DNA from: Muriicola jejuensis
GTDB lineage: Bacteria > Bacteroidota > Bacteroidia > Flavobacteriales > Flavobacteriaceae
Direction: 5' to 3'
Assembly (NCBI RefSeq): GCF_010671595.1
Contig: NZ_JAABOP010000001.1
Coordinates: forward strand, 1,674,001-1,738,000
Length of the DNA stretch: 64,000 bases
Numbering within the stretch: position 1 is the first letter of the stretch; each line of letters begins with the position of its first letter. The translations under genes and the position numbers were made by a program. The notes beneath the pieces are model-generated. The model was given only the letters and a program-made list of their open reading frames with translations. It searched no databases and was not told the origin of the DNA. Positions 50,649 through 59,532 of the stretch are shown one piece after another.

Positions 50649-52217
50649 ATGGAAAGAAGAACCCTCATTTATACGCTGATAGTGACCTGTGTACTCCTGA
50701 GCTATCATTGCCGGCAGACCCCGAAACCCGAACCAGCGACTGCTAAAGAGATCGGGTTATACGAAGAACCCTTTCGTCCTCAGTACCATTTCAGTCCGCC
50801 TGAGAAATGGATGAACGATCCCAATGGGCTGGTGTATCACCAGGGGATCTATCACCTGTTCTATCAGTACTATCCGGAGGATATCGTATGGGGCCCCATG
50901 CATTGGGGGCACGCCACAAGTACCGACCTGCTTCACTGGGAGAACAAGCCCATCGCCCTCTATCCGGATAAGAACGGTCTGATCTTTTCGGGAAGTGCGG
51001 TGGTGGATACGGAGAACACATCGGGCCTGGGTACGAAGGACAACCCTCCCCTGGTAGCCGTGTTCACTTACCACGATATGGAGAAAGAAAAAGCGGGAGG
51101 CAATGATTACCAGACCCAGGGGGTGGCTTACAGTCTTGACAACGGGGAGACCTTTACGGTCTATGAAGGCAACCCCGTATTGCTCAATTCCGAATTCAAG
51201 GATTTCAGGGACCCCAAAGTCTTTTGGGATGAGGCTATGGAACACTGGGTAATGGCATTGGTGGCCGGAGATCACCTCAGGCTTTACCATTCGGACAACC
51301 TTCTCGAATGGACCTATATGAGTCGGTTTGGAGAAGACCAGGGAGCCCACGGCGGAGTATGGGAATGCCCGGATCTCTTCGAACTAAAGGTAGATGGCAC
51401 CGATGAGAGGAAATGGGTGCTGCTGATCAGCATCAACCCTGGAGCTCCCAATGGGGGAAGCGGAACCCAATACTTTGTAGGGGATTTTGACGGGATCACT
51501 TTTACCTCTGACCAGCGGGAGGCGAAGTGGCTCGACAGGGGTACGGATAATTACGCCGGGGTGACCTACAACAATACACCAGGCGGTGAGAGGATCTTTA
51601 TTGGTTGGATGAGCAACTGGGACTATGCCAGGGATACGCCTACCGAGGTGTGGCGCAGCGCCATGACCCTGCCCAGGACCCTGAGCCTGGCGAAATTCAA
51701 CGGGGATTACACCCTGGTAAACTACCCGATCGGCAGGGTAGGGGAGCTGCTCACCAAAGAAAGCGATCTCGACCTGAAGATCGACGGTGGAGCCGAAGAA
51801 AAGATCGGTCTGGAAAGCGGTAGCCAGACCAGTTTATATTTTAAGACCGCTCTGGAAGACCTCACTTTTGTATTGAGGAACGACTCAGGGGAAGAGGTAG
51901 TCATGAAGCTCGACTCACAGGAAGGGCTCTTCAGCCTGGACCGATCCAGGAGCGGTATTGTGGACTTTCAGGAATCCTTTGGCAAAATACAGCAGATGCC
52001 GCTGAACCACCAAGAGGGGGATATCCTGGAATTCGACCTTTTTATCGACGCCTCTTCCATTGAGATCTTTATAAACAAGGGACAGTATGCCATGACGGCC
52101 CAGGTCTTCCCCACAGTACCGTACTCAGAATTCTCAATAGAGAACGGCATGTCTGATCGGTTGGAGATCGATACCTTGGAAGTATTTACGGTTGCCGGTA
52201 TTTGGAAAAATCCTTGA
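50649..52217 (+). CDS. GH32 fructan hydrolase (levanase/invertase type)
   Basis: Hydrolyses beta-fructosides such as levan, inulin or sucrose. The 522 residues from the ATG at 50649 include an N-terminal hydrophobic signal (LIYTLIVTCVLLSYHC; the Cys context is poor for a lipobox), nucleophile Asp57 in WMNDPNG, transition-state Asp188 in FRDPKVFW and acid Glu239 in WECPDLFEL, then a C-terminal beta-sandwich. It has no SusC/D or fructokinase beside it, so it is an isolated extracytoplasmic enzyme. An upstream GTG at 50634 is less likely. Confidence 0.93.
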   Translation: MERRTLIYTLIVTCVLLSYHCRQTPKPEPATAKEIGLYEEPFRPQYHFSPPEKWMNDPNGLVYHQGIYHLFYQYYPEDIVWGPMHWGHATSTDLLHWENKPIALYPDKNGLIFSGSAVVDTENTSGLGTKDNPPLVAVFTYHDMEKEKAGGNDYQTQGVAYSLDNGETFTVYEGNPVLLNSEFKDFRDPKVFWDEAMEHWVMALVAGDHLRLYHSDNLLEWTYMSRFGEDQGAHGGVWECPDLFELKVDGTDERKWVLLISINPGAPNGGSGTQYFVGDFDGITFTSDQREAKWLDRGTDNYAGVTYNNTPGGERIFIGWMSNWDYARDTPTEVWRSAMTLPRTLSLAKFNGDYTLVNYPIGRVGELLTKESDLDLKIDGGAEEKIGLESGSQTSLYFKTALEDLTFVLRNDSGEEVVMKLDSQEGLFSLDRSRSGIVDFQESFGKIQQMPLNHQEGDILEFDLFIDASSIEIFINKGQYAMTAQVFPTVPYSEFSIENGMSDRLEIDTLEVFTVAGIWKNP

Positions 52218-52234
52218 GGAGATCATGACGGGAT

Positions 52235-52813
52235 TTACAGGGTAAGAACGGGAGATTCCTCCCAGGTCATCATGGCGTTGATCAATTTAACATGAGAGAA
52301 CCGACAGAGGTCTTCCAGTCGCAGGTCCTCTTCAACAATCACCTGATCGAGCAGCAGTTGATGTCTTCTCACACCTTTCAATAAAGGCTCAGCGGGTGTT
52401 ATCCACCTGGTTCCGTCAAAAAAGACCAGATTCGCATAGGAGGCATCCGTAATCCGACCGTTTTGGCACATCATGATCTCATCGGTCCCGGATTGCTTTA
52501 AGAGCTCCTCTATCCAGTTTCTTTGGCCGTATTTGAAAGAATAGACACGATCCCCAATATTCACAGGTGAGATAGAAACCACCCTTCTTTTTTTGTATTC
52601 TATAAATTCCGTGCGGACTAAACCCTGAGTTGAATAGGTCACCCGGCATTTGTAGATCCCTTTGCGCGCTCCTAAGGGGACATCAATGGAGTCCTTCAAA
52701 TCAAAACTAGCACTTCCGTGGTGTTCCATCGTTCTATTCAACCTCATTTGATGGAGATCGAGCAAGGGCATTTCCCCGTTTTGGACGCGTATGGATTCAA
52801 TAAAATGGCACAT
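52235..52813 (-). CDS. pabC: aminodeoxychorismate lyase (class IV aminotransferase fold)
   Basis: A 192-residue, short PLP enzyme of the branched-chain aminotransferase fold. The PLP lysine is probably in YSFKYGQRNW, followed by GRITDASYANLVFFDG and LLKGVRRHQLL. It would release 4-aminobenzoate and pyruvate for folate synthesis. It overlaps pabB by 17 bases, which supports the role. It is shorter than the usual 270 residues but this compact form occurs elsewhere. Confidence 0.85.
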   Translation of the reverse strand: MCHFIESIRVQNGEMPLLDLHQMRLNRTMEHHGSASFDLKDSIDVPLGARKGIYKCRVTYSTQGLVRTEFIEYKKRRVVSISPVNIGDRVYSFKYGQRNWIEELLKQSGTDEIMMCQNGRITDASYANLVFFDGTRWITPAEPLLKGVRRHQLLLDQVIVEEDLRLEDLCRFSHVKLINAMMTWEESPVLTL

Positions 52814-53759
52814 ATACTTTGTCGATCATTTCCTGATATTCACTTTCCAGCACACTTTGGGCCGTAATCCCTCCACCACTTCTAAACTGCCCGTTTTTTT
52901 CCAAAAATCGAATGAGCACACAACTGTCCAAGGATTTCCCGTCGAAATAGAAAGCGACCCCGGTATAATATCCCCTCGGTTCAGCTTCGATGGACCGGAT
53001 CAATTCCACCGTTTTTTGTTTAGGAGCCCCAGAGATGGATCCGGCAGGCAGAAGTGAATACAAGATATCTCCGAGATTGCTGGCGAAGTCCTGTGGCAGC
53101 TTAGCCCGTATTTCAGAACTCACCTGCCCGATCTTTTTACCCTGTACATTCAACACCTCGTAATACCGGTATTTGACCAGAGTGACTTCCCTGCCGACCC
53201 GACTCAGATCATTGCGCATGAGATCCACTATGGTAGCGTGTTCCGCTTCTTCCTTTCGATCGCTCATAATTCGGTGTTGAGCTTCGGGAAGATCGGCATT
53301 TATGGTGCCTTTCATGGGATAGGTGTAGAGGTAGTTTCCCTGAATTTTCACAAAGGTTTCCGGACTGAAACTGACAAATTGATCCTCAATACAAACCGCG
53401 TATTTAGAATTGGCATTGGAAAATATGGTGCTGAGTTCCAGGTTGGTTTCTACATAGGTGGATGTGGTCAGGTTCAGCAGATAGCTGTTACCTTGCTTAA
53501 GAGCCCCTATGACCGCATCGAATTTCGTACGGTATTCTTCGAGTGAAACAGGGTTTTTGACAAAGTATGGTACTTCGGGAAGGGGTTGGCGAATACGGGA
53601 TGAGTTGGTTTTACCGTTGAAGTTGTAGAGTACGTTTTGTGGGACCTGGGACAGAGGCCATGCCAATGGCTTTTCCTGTTCAAAATCAATGATAAACAAA
53701 AAAGGTATTCCTCGTCTGCCCCAATCATTGATAGTATGTTGAATAGGTGTCTTTTCCAT
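52797..53759 (-). CDS. pabB: aminodeoxychorismate synthase component I
   Basis: Aminates chorismate to 4-amino-4-deoxychorismate for folate. The 320-residue compact form lacks the full N-terminal domain of anthranilate synthase. Chorismate-binding motifs are LYTYPMKGTINADLP, HATIVDLMRNDLSRVG, LPAGSISGAPKQKTVELI and RSGGGITAQSV. The YPMKGT sequence favours PabB over TrpE or isochorismate synthases. First gene of pabB-pabC. Confidence 0.92.
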   Translation of the reverse strand: MEKTPIQHTINDWGRRGIPFLFIIDFEQEKPLAWPLSQVPQNVLYNFNGKTNSSRIRQPLPEVPYFVKNPVSLEEYRTKFDAVIGALKQGNSYLLNLTTSTYVETNLELSTIFSNANSKYAVCIEDQFVSFSPETFVKIQGNYLYTYPMKGTINADLPEAQHRIMSDRKEEAEHATIVDLMRNDLSRVGREVTLVKYRYYEVLNVQGKKIGQVSSEIRAKLPQDFASNLGDILYSLLPAGSISGAPKQKTVELIRSIEAEPRGYYTGVAFYFDGKSLDSCVLIRFLEKNGQFRSGGGITAQSVLESEYQEMIDKVYVPFY

Positions 53760-53934
53760 TTCAGGCGAACAAAGAAAATAAATCGAACTAGAAAAGGGTG
53801 ATTTTTAACATATCAACTTTCCGGGATGCCCCTTGTCAAAGATGGTGTGGACTTGTATAGGGGAAACACCTGGGGGCCAAAAGAGATTGATCGACTTTTT
53901 TCATATCTTAAGGGCTCAATTAAAACCAACCACA

Positions 53935-54639
53935 ATGAAAAAACTAACTTTTGCCCTGGCATTCCTTATGTCGGTCACCCTCCTGGCCCAGGAGGGGTAT
54001 TTTACCACTTACAACTTCACCGTGAAACCCGAACATGAAAGTGCCGTCCTGGGGCTGATCTCGGACTATTTTTCAACCCATAAGATCGAAGGCGTCACCG
54101 TTTCCCTCTGGGAAAATCATTTCAGGGATAGCGGAAATAATTTCACACACGGGATCGTATTCTCCGGATCCCTGGATGCCATGGGGACGCAGTATTCCTC
54201 AGACGGGGGAGAAGAATGGATGTTATTCCTCACCCGGATGAACCAGCATATAGAAGAAGGTTTTAGTGCAGCCATGGGGACCCTTCAGAGAAGTTGGGGC
54301 GATATGAGCGCCCAATACCCCGTCCAAAACTACTACATCGTACAGGTAGACAATACCGATGCCTTCAGGAGCGCATACGAAAAGTATCATACTTCGGCCT
54401 TGCGGAAGGGGTGGATGAATATGTACGGAAGCTTTACTACCGGCATAGGGCCCGATGGGGGTTCACATTGGGCCATTACAGGATACAAAGACTTTAAAAG
54501 CGCCATGGGTGGATCCAATGCCGTTCTCACTGAGTCCGAAAGAACGGCCAGGGACAAAGCATGGAACACCTTCCGGGAGACCAATGGCGGGGCCAAAATG
54601 ATCAGATCCGGAACCCGACTATTGCTGGGTCAATGGTAA
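53935..54639 (+). CDS. secreted hypothetical protein
   Basis: A 234-residue protein with signal peptide MKKLTFALAFLMSVTLLAQ. The mature part has two similar-looking halves (YNFTVKPEHESAVLGLIS and YYIVQVDNTDAFRSAYEKY), suggesting a duplicated ferredoxin-like dimeric alpha-beta barrel such as EthD/ABM domains. I do not recognise the family. A longer frame upstream to 53833 lacks support since the signal peptide begins at 53935. Stands alone between minus-strand genes. Confidence 0.75.
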   Translation: MKKLTFALAFLMSVTLLAQEGYFTTYNFTVKPEHESAVLGLISDYFSTHKIEGVTVSLWENHFRDSGNNFTHGIVFSGSLDAMGTQYSSDGGEEWMLFLTRMNQHIEEGFSAAMGTLQRSWGDMSAQYPVQNYYIVQVDNTDAFRSAYEKYHTSALRKGWMNMYGSFTTGIGPDGGSHWAITGYKDFKSAMGGSNAVLTESERTARDKAWNTFRETNGGAKMIRSGTRLLLGQW

Positions 54640-54693
54640 ACAGTTTCTTCAGAGGATAATTAATAAACGAAATATCCGCTTGGCTTTCGGTAC

Positions 54694-55236
54694 CTATCCT
54701 GCATGAGCATAGGCATCCCTTAACCAGTCCTTTAATTCCTGATCGATATCTTCGGGTTTTTCCAGCCTGACCCTATGGGTGCACATGGTGCCAAAAGGCC
54801 CGGAATTCTCAAGTCGGGTAGTGGTGGGATACCCCGGAAGTTTAAGCCCCAGGTCCAGTCTGCTTTTGGTAGCGGGACTGATCAGGGCGAACTGTTTTTT
54901 ACGAACAAAGCTCACCGTGGTCTTCTTGGGGACCACATTAACATCCTCCCCCAGGGCAGAAACGAAGTTTTTTACTTTCTCAAATACCGGCAGGAGGTGT
55001 TCTTTTCCCTGGTATTGGCCTGCGACCAGGTTATCTGTAGGTGTGTCCTCCCCTTTAGACAGGTGGACGATGGTGTTTGCAAAGCCATGGGTGACCCCGT
55101 GTTCTTTTTTAAGGTAATTGACGGCCTCCGAATGTTTTGTGAACGATTTTGTCTTGAGAAGCTTAACCCATTCTTCAAGCGGTTTTCCCGTTTTGGAGGG
55201 CATATTTTCGATCATGCTCTGTAGGGCTTTATCCAT
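54694..55236 (-). CDS. DUF4287 plus DUF5655 domain protein
   Basis: A 180-residue cytoplasmic protein. Residues 1-60 (KTGKPLEEWVKLLKTK, YLKKEHGVTHGFANTIVHL) form a DUF4287 helical domain and residues 75-178 (FEKVKNFVSALGEDVNVVPKKTTVSFV onward) a DUF5655 domain, which resembles the DUF1801/YdhG fold. Such two-domain proteins are common in soil and marine bacteria, with no known role. Single gene. Confidence 0.82.
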   Translation of the reverse strand: MDKALQSMIENMPSKTGKPLEEWVKLLKTKSFTKHSEAVNYLKKEHGVTHGFANTIVHLSKGEDTPTDNLVAGQYQGKEHLLPVFEKVKNFVSALGEDVNVVPKKTTVSFVRKKQFALISPATKSRLDLGLKLPGYPTTTRLENSGPFGTMCTHRVRLEKPEDIDQELKDWLRDAYAHAG

Positions 55237-55292
55237 CTTTTAAAGTTAAAGGGTTATGGAATGTGAAAGGAGACACAGGAATTCTTTCCAGA

Positions 55293-56162
55293 TCAGATTG
55301 GGGTGGCTCCGGACCCGAAGTGCTTGTCCATCGCTTTTTCCAGGGAGGTCCGGCTGATGATTTTTTTTGGGGTCTGATCGTGTTTTCCCTCATTCAGGAG
55401 GTCGAGGTTCTTGGACATGAATTCATAATAAAATGAAAAGATGATATCCTGCATTTTTTCCTTGCAGTCCATTTCCTTCCTTCCGGTGATGACCAGGGCG
55501 ACGTAATGCTTTATAAAACCCTGAACGTAGATCTGATAGGGGCCATAAGGCAGGATAGACAAATGCTGATGCTGTCCCAGAGCGTGCTTTTGGATATGGT
55601 CGTTGATCACCCCGCAGATGACAGAGATCTTCGATTCGTCCACGATGTCGTTCTCCTGGAAAGAGGCCTTTAAATTTCCAGATTTTCGGTCGATCACCAG
55701 GGTTTGAACAATGACTGCGGATTTGAGCTGTTTCTCTGCCTTTTTTGTGGAAGAGGCCGACCTGAAGAGACCAGTAAAGTTCTTCCAGCCGCGGCTTAAA
55801 TTCCTTGCCGGGGCCGACCTTCTGTCTCTTTTTTCCTTTTTTCTCTCAGCCTTTTCCTTTTCAAGTAAGGCTGAGGTAAGGGGTGCGAAGATGGCCGCCA
55901 CAGTGGCCGGGTCCTTTTCTATTTCAGTTTTCAGCACTTGCAGTACCTGTCCTCTCAGGGATTCCTCACTCTCCTTTTTGACCTCCTCCATCTTGCGGCT
56001 CAGCTCGGCATCCAGCTTCCTGATCAGTTCATTTTGCTGCAGTTCCTGTTTCTCCATTCGGAGGATGCGCTCAGAAAGTTGTTCCAGGGCCTTGTGCTCC
56101 CCGGGGAGAAGGATGTCCCTGAGCAGTTCTAATTTGTCCTGATTTTTGGTGCTGGTGGCCAT
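55293..56162 (-). CDS. coiled-coil protein with OmpA-associated N-terminal-like domain
   Basis: A 289-residue protein with no signal peptide. Residues 8-45 (LELLRDILLPGEHKALEQLSERI) and 84-105 (EIEKDPATVAAIFAPLTSALLEK) resemble the N-terminal domain seen before OmpA domains in cyanobacterial and Bacteroidota proteins. Between them is a long charged coiled coil, then a basic stretch (about 106-130) and a C-terminal alpha/beta part (about 148-275) reminiscent of roadblock-type folds. No OmpA domain follows. It is 10 bases after another coiled-coil gene, so the two likely act together. Function unknown. Confidence 0.72.
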   Translation of the reverse strand: MATSTKNQDKLELLRDILLPGEHKALEQLSERILRMEKQELQQNELIRKLDAELSRKMEEVKKESEESLRGQVLQVLKTEIEKDPATVAAIFAPLTSALLEKEKAERKKEKRDRRSAPARNLSRGWKNFTGLFRSASSTKKAEKQLKSAVIVQTLVIDRKSGNLKASFQENDIVDESKISVICGVINDHIQKHALGQHQHLSILPYGPYQIYVQGFIKHYVALVITGRKEMDCKEKMQDIIFSFYYEFMSKNLDLLNEGKHDQTPKKIISRTSLEKAMDKHFGSGATPI

Positions 56163-56172
56163 GGGTTCCGGT

Positions 56173-56535
56173 CTAGGAGTTCTTTACCTTTTTGCCGAGT
56201 TCAATGAGGAGGTCGCCCAGGCTTTGGGCGTCTAACTGTTCTTTTTCCAGGGATTCGAAGCGATCCTCGATCTTGTCTTCCAGTTCCGTGATCCGGATAT
56301 TGACATCTGTAGACACATCGTTGATGGCCATTCTAAGGTCCGTGCGAACGGCCTCTATGAGTTCCTCCAGTTGTTTTTTCTTGCTGATGATGTCCTTTTT
56401 CAGGAGTTCGAACTCCGACTCATAGGCCTGGATGTTCTCTCCGAAGATCAGGTTTTTGATGAGCTCTATTTTGGAGGCGGTCTCCAGATCGGTTTTTCGG
56501 GTGTTGTGGAGGGTAAAATTTTCTTCGTTGGTCAT
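56173..56535 (-). CDS. coiled-coil hypothetical protein
   Basis: A 120-residue, strongly charged helical protein from the ATG at 56535 (MTNEENFTLHNTRK); the codon at 56559 is TTG. Residues 30-100 are nearly continuous coiled coil (LKKDIISKKKQLEELIEAV, ITELEDKIEDRFESLEKEQ), interrupted by VSTDVNIR. It sits just upstream of the larger coiled-coil gene and would be co-expressed, possibly forming a hetero-oligomer. No known family recognised. Confidence 0.7.
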   Translation of the reverse strand: MTNEENFTLHNTRKTDLETASKIELIKNLIFGENIQAYESEFELLKKDIISKKKQLEELIEAVRTDLRMAINDVSTDVNIRITELEDKIEDRFESLEKEQLDAQSLGDLLIELGKKVKNS

Positions 56536-56681
56536 GCGGTCTTCATATTTGAAAAGCAATAGGCTTTAAAAAGTAAAACAGGTCATTTTCACTATACACT
56601 CAAATATAGAAAATTTAAGAAGACCTTGCCAGAGCTCAGGGGAATACATATTTTTAGTTATCAACTCCTTGTTATAATTCT

Positions 56682-56960
56682 ATGGTCAAAGGTTTAGGGA
56701 TCATGCTCCTGGTCTTTCTGGTCGTCGCCGTCCTGGGATGGTTGGCCACCAAAATGGGGAATGTCCCAGAGGAAAAAATGGTAAAGATCAGAAAGTATTT
56801 CTTTTCCTTTTACGGGTTGTTCCTGATCGTACAGGGCTCCTTGCACCTTTGGGAAGACAAAGGGATCGGTGCGATGGCAATAAATATCCCCCTCGGTATC
56901 GTCATTGCCTGGGCAGCCATGTCCGGGAAGATGAATCCACCAACCAAAAAGACCTCCTGA
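56682..56960 (+). CDS. small membrane protein, three helices
   Basis: A 92-residue membrane protein with helices at about residues 5-24, 40-58 and 64-82 and a basic C-terminal tail (SGKMNPPTKKTS). Not recognised. Convergent with the XRE regulator gene, eight bases between stops. Confidence 0.6.
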   Translation: MVKGLGIMLLVFLVVAVLGWLATKMGNVPEEKMVKIRKYFFSFYGLFLIVQGSLHLWEDKGIGAMAINIPLGIVIAWAAMSGKMNPPTKKTS

Positions 56961-56968
56961 TACCCCAG

Positions 56969-57163
56969 TCAAACTTCCAGGCTGAAGAGATCCTCTACGC
57001 TGCACTTAAAGATCCTGGCCAGTTTTAATCCCAGCTCAAGGGAGGGGAAGTACTTGTTGTTCTCTATGGCGTTGATGGTCTGTCGGGAAACATCCAGCCG
57101 GTTCGCCAGATCTTCCTGAGTCATATCGTGAGTAACCCTGTGTATTTTGATAGTATTTTTCAT
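56969..57163 (-). CDS. XRE-family regulator (minimal HTH)
   Basis: A 64-residue, one-domain DNA-binding protein: MTQEDLANRLDVSRQTINAIENNKYFPSLELGLKLARIF is a full Cro/C1-type helix-turn-helix. This compact type (YozG/SdpR-like size) usually sits beside a small membrane protein, here two bases downstream of the 57166-57621 gene. It most likely binds the palindromes at 57660-57707 to control its own operon. Confidence 0.88.
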   Translation of the reverse strand: MKNTIKIHRVTHDMTQEDLANRLDVSRQTINAIENNKYFPSLELGLKLARIFKCSVEDLFSLEV

Positions 57164-57165
57164 AA

Positions 57166-57621
57166 TCAGGAAGCGTAGTGTTTGTGGAGGGAATAGCGCA
57201 GCCTCAGGTTGAAGAAGAGGATGATCGTAAAGAGGTTAAACACCAGGATGTGGAAATAGGACAGGCCAAAGATCAGCAGGGTCGCCAGGATCATGATGGC
57301 GTAATTGACGTACAATGACCAGATCAGGGAGTCGAGGCGTAGTTTGGAGATGAGTTCGTCTTCGACCTTCTCCCTGCTGAAGCTGTGGATGATCCCGGCC
57401 ACGATGATGATGATCGTGAGCAACTCATCCAGGATGCCGTTATGTATCCAGATGCCATTCGGACGCAGAAAATCGTCTGTGCCAAACAGGTCGGGTACAG
57501 GCACCACCAGCAGGTCGTCAAACTGATCGGTGAACCACAGGTAAGAACCGATAATGAGGGAGAGGTAGAAGATCCACCCGGAGATGGTTTTGAACCGGTT
57601 GGGAAAGAGATAATTTTTCAT
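57166..57621 (-). CDS. membrane protein paired with XRE regulator
   Basis: A 151-residue protein with four hydrophobic helices (about 12-30, 53-71, 91-110 and 117-137 from MKNYLFPNRFK). ATG at 57621 is used; an in-frame start at 57660 lies inside an operator. It precedes the XRE gene in the same transcript. DUF2178-like proteins have this size and partner, but the family is not certain. Possible membrane sensor for the regulator. Confidence 0.7.
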   Translation of the reverse strand: MKNYLFPNRFKTISGWIFYLSLIIGSYLWFTDQFDDLLVVPVPDLFGTDDFLRPNGIWIHNGILDELLTIIIIVAGIIHSFSREKVEDELISKLRLDSLIWSLYVNYAIMILATLLIFGLSYFHILVFNLFTIILFFNLRLRYSLHKHYAS

Positions 57622-57659
57622 GTTATACAAGATTAGATTTATCAAAAGTATAAAAAACA

Positions 57660-57707
57660 TTACATAATGTAAAATATATTATACATAAAGTAAAAAATAA
57701 TGTATAA
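57660..57707. promoter_or_regulatory. palindromic operators for the XRE operon
   Basis: TTACATAATGTAA (57660-57672) is a perfect 13-bp palindrome, and TTATACAT (57679-57686) with ATGTATAA (57700-57707) forms a perfect 8-bp inverted repeat. All share the ACAT/ATGT half-site. They lie upstream of the membrane-protein/XRE pair, where an autoregulator would bind. A related TTATACAA at 57623-57630 falls next to the start codon. Confidence 0.55.
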
Positions 57708-57755
57708 AAGAGAGTTAACTGAAACCGGAATCAATAACTTTATTGGAGGGAAGAA

Positions 57756-58712
57756 TTAATCAAGGGAGCGAAAGAATTCCCATATTTCATCGCAGGCGTT
57801 TATTTCCCGACTGGTATGGCCAATGATCCTTTTTCCCAGATACTGCCTTCCGCCTGGCCAGGTATGCCCACCACCCTTGATATCGTATACTTTCAGGTCT
57901 CCTCCTGACCGGCATCCCTCAAAATTTCGAATAGACACAGAAGTGCCATCCCATCGCATGCGGTCAGTGAGATGTTCAGGAGGGAGTTCTTCATGACAGC
58001 CGTTTTTTTCCTTCCAGAATTTTACAAAATCTTCATGGGAGAGAATACTCCCTCTGCTTTTGCCGAATAGCTTGATCTCGCCTCCCTCGTAGGGAACAAT
58101 AGGATCATCGGTGCCGTTCATCACAAGAACGCCAACCGGCTGAGAAGGGTTACATTCTCCATAGTAACCCTCGGATAGGGTTGCGGTAAGAATAGCGCCT
58201 CCACGGAACAGGTCGGCCCGGTCACAGAGCAATCGAGTACTCATGAATCCACCGTTAGACATTCCTGTCGTAAAGATCCTATTCGTATCGATGGGGTATT
58301 CTTTTTTCAGGCGTTCAATGATGGCCGTGATAAAACCCACATCATCAACCCCGATGTTTTCGGGTTTTAAGTGTTCTTTCCTGCCGTCATTCCAGTTTTT
58401 TGCGATAGCATCCGGATAGACCGCGATAAAACCATCTCGGTCTGCCAATTCATTGAACCTCCCATAGGTGAGCCTAACCGTGCCTTTCCCGGTGCCACCC
58501 CCACCGTGAAGATGAAACAACACGGGAAGAGCACCTCCCATTTTGGCCTCAGGGGGTAGGTGTATCCAGTATGTACGTTCCCGGTTTTGCCAGGTCAGGC
58601 TATGGCGGATGATATCCCTGCCTTCGCCCATAGTACTGGAAACCAAGAGAGTTCCCATACTGCCAAAGGCAGCCAGGATGAGAAATTTTGCAAAGGAAAA
58701 TTTATATAACAT
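57756..58712 (-). CDS. secreted esterase, PHB-depolymerase/LpqC family
   Basis: A 318-residue alpha/beta hydrolase with an N-terminal signal (LILAAFGSMGTLLVSSTM). The oxyanion element is LFHLHGGGGTGKG, the nucleophile serine lies in TTGMSNGGFMSTRLLC, and the acid and base are likely in MNGTDDPIVPYEGG and KGGGHTWPGG. The pattern is that of feruloyl esterase or short-chain PHB depolymerase-like enzymes acting outside the cytoplasm. Single gene. Confidence 0.87.
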   Translation of the reverse strand: MLYKFSFAKFLILAAFGSMGTLLVSSTMGEGRDIIRHSLTWQNRERTYWIHLPPEAKMGGALPVLFHLHGGGGTGKGTVRLTYGRFNELADRDGFIAVYPDAIAKNWNDGRKEHLKPENIGVDDVGFITAIIERLKKEYPIDTNRIFTTGMSNGGFMSTRLLCDRADLFRGGAILTATLSEGYYGECNPSQPVGVLVMNGTDDPIVPYEGGEIKLFGKSRGSILSHEDFVKFWKEKNGCHEELPPEHLTDRMRWDGTSVSIRNFEGCRSGGDLKVYDIKGGGHTWPGGRQYLGKRIIGHTSREINACDEIWEFFRSLD

Positions 58713-58791
58713 CCCTTAACATCTTACAAATCCCATGCCATAGGAAGCTATTTTCCAGAACCATTTGGGGCTGTATATTGGCAGAGGAGTC

Positions 58792-59532
58792 TCAACTAAC
58801 TTCAATCGCATTTTCTTGTTCTTCCTTATCTTCCTGTATCTGCCTCGCCTTGGAAACAGCGGAGGAAACGAGTCCGGCCGGTACGGTCACCACCCCCACA
58901 CCTATGATCAGGACAAAAAAGGTGAAGATCTTTCCTCCCAGGGTGATGGGATACACATCTCCGTATCCCACAGTGGTTAGGGTAACGATGGCCCACCACA
59001 GGCTGTGAAAGATGGAGGAGAATACCTCGGGCTGGGCTTCATACTCAAAAAAATAGATCCCGCAGGAGGTGAGATAGGTAAAGATCCCTGTGATGATCAA
59101 AAAGAGCACGATCTCCTCTTTCACCAGTTTGGCTGCGATATGTATGCGCTGCATCGCCCGGTTGTACCGGATCAGTTTCAGGGCGCGGAAGATCCTGAAA
59201 ATGCGGAATGCCCTCAAAGCCCTGAGATCGAAAGCTTTGGTGAGGTAGAAAGGAAGGATGGCGAACAGGTCGATCATCCCATAAAAACTGAAGATATACT
59301 TCCAGGGGTTCCTCGCTATAAAGATGCGAAGGAGATACTCTGCCGTAAAGACAATAACACAGAATACCTCAAAGGAATATAGAGTTTCCAGCATTACCGG
59401 ATCATTGTTGGGCAGGGTCTCCACCGCAAAGCCGATCAGGGAGGCAATGATCAGGAATTGAATGCTGTAGTCAAAAATCTTTCCCTGGCGGGTCGAATTG
59501 TCGTCGATCAGGAGGCGCAGTTTTTCTTTCAT
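58792..59532 (-). CDS. voltage-gated potassium channel
   Basis: A 246-residue six-helix channel subunit. The voltage-sensor S4 has arginines every third position (LRALRAFRIFRIFRALKLIR), the filter is TLTTVGYGDVYP, and the C-terminus is a short charged coil (AVSKARQIQEDKEEQENAIE). This is the simple KvAP/Kch type without a nucleotide domain. The ATG at 59532 (MKEKLRLLIDD) is preferred; 59583 would add 17 residues. Confidence 0.9.
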   Translation of the reverse strand: MKEKLRLLIDDNSTRQGKIFDYSIQFLIIASLIGFAVETLPNNDPVMLETLYSFEVFCVIVFTAEYLLRIFIARNPWKYIFSFYGMIDLFAILPFYLTKAFDLRALRAFRIFRIFRALKLIRYNRAMQRIHIAAKLVKEEIVLFLIITGIFTYLTSCGIYFFEYEAQPEVFSSIFHSLWWAIVTLTTVGYGDVYPITLGGKIFTFFVLIIGVGVVTVPAGLVSSAVSKARQIQEDKEEQENAIEVS

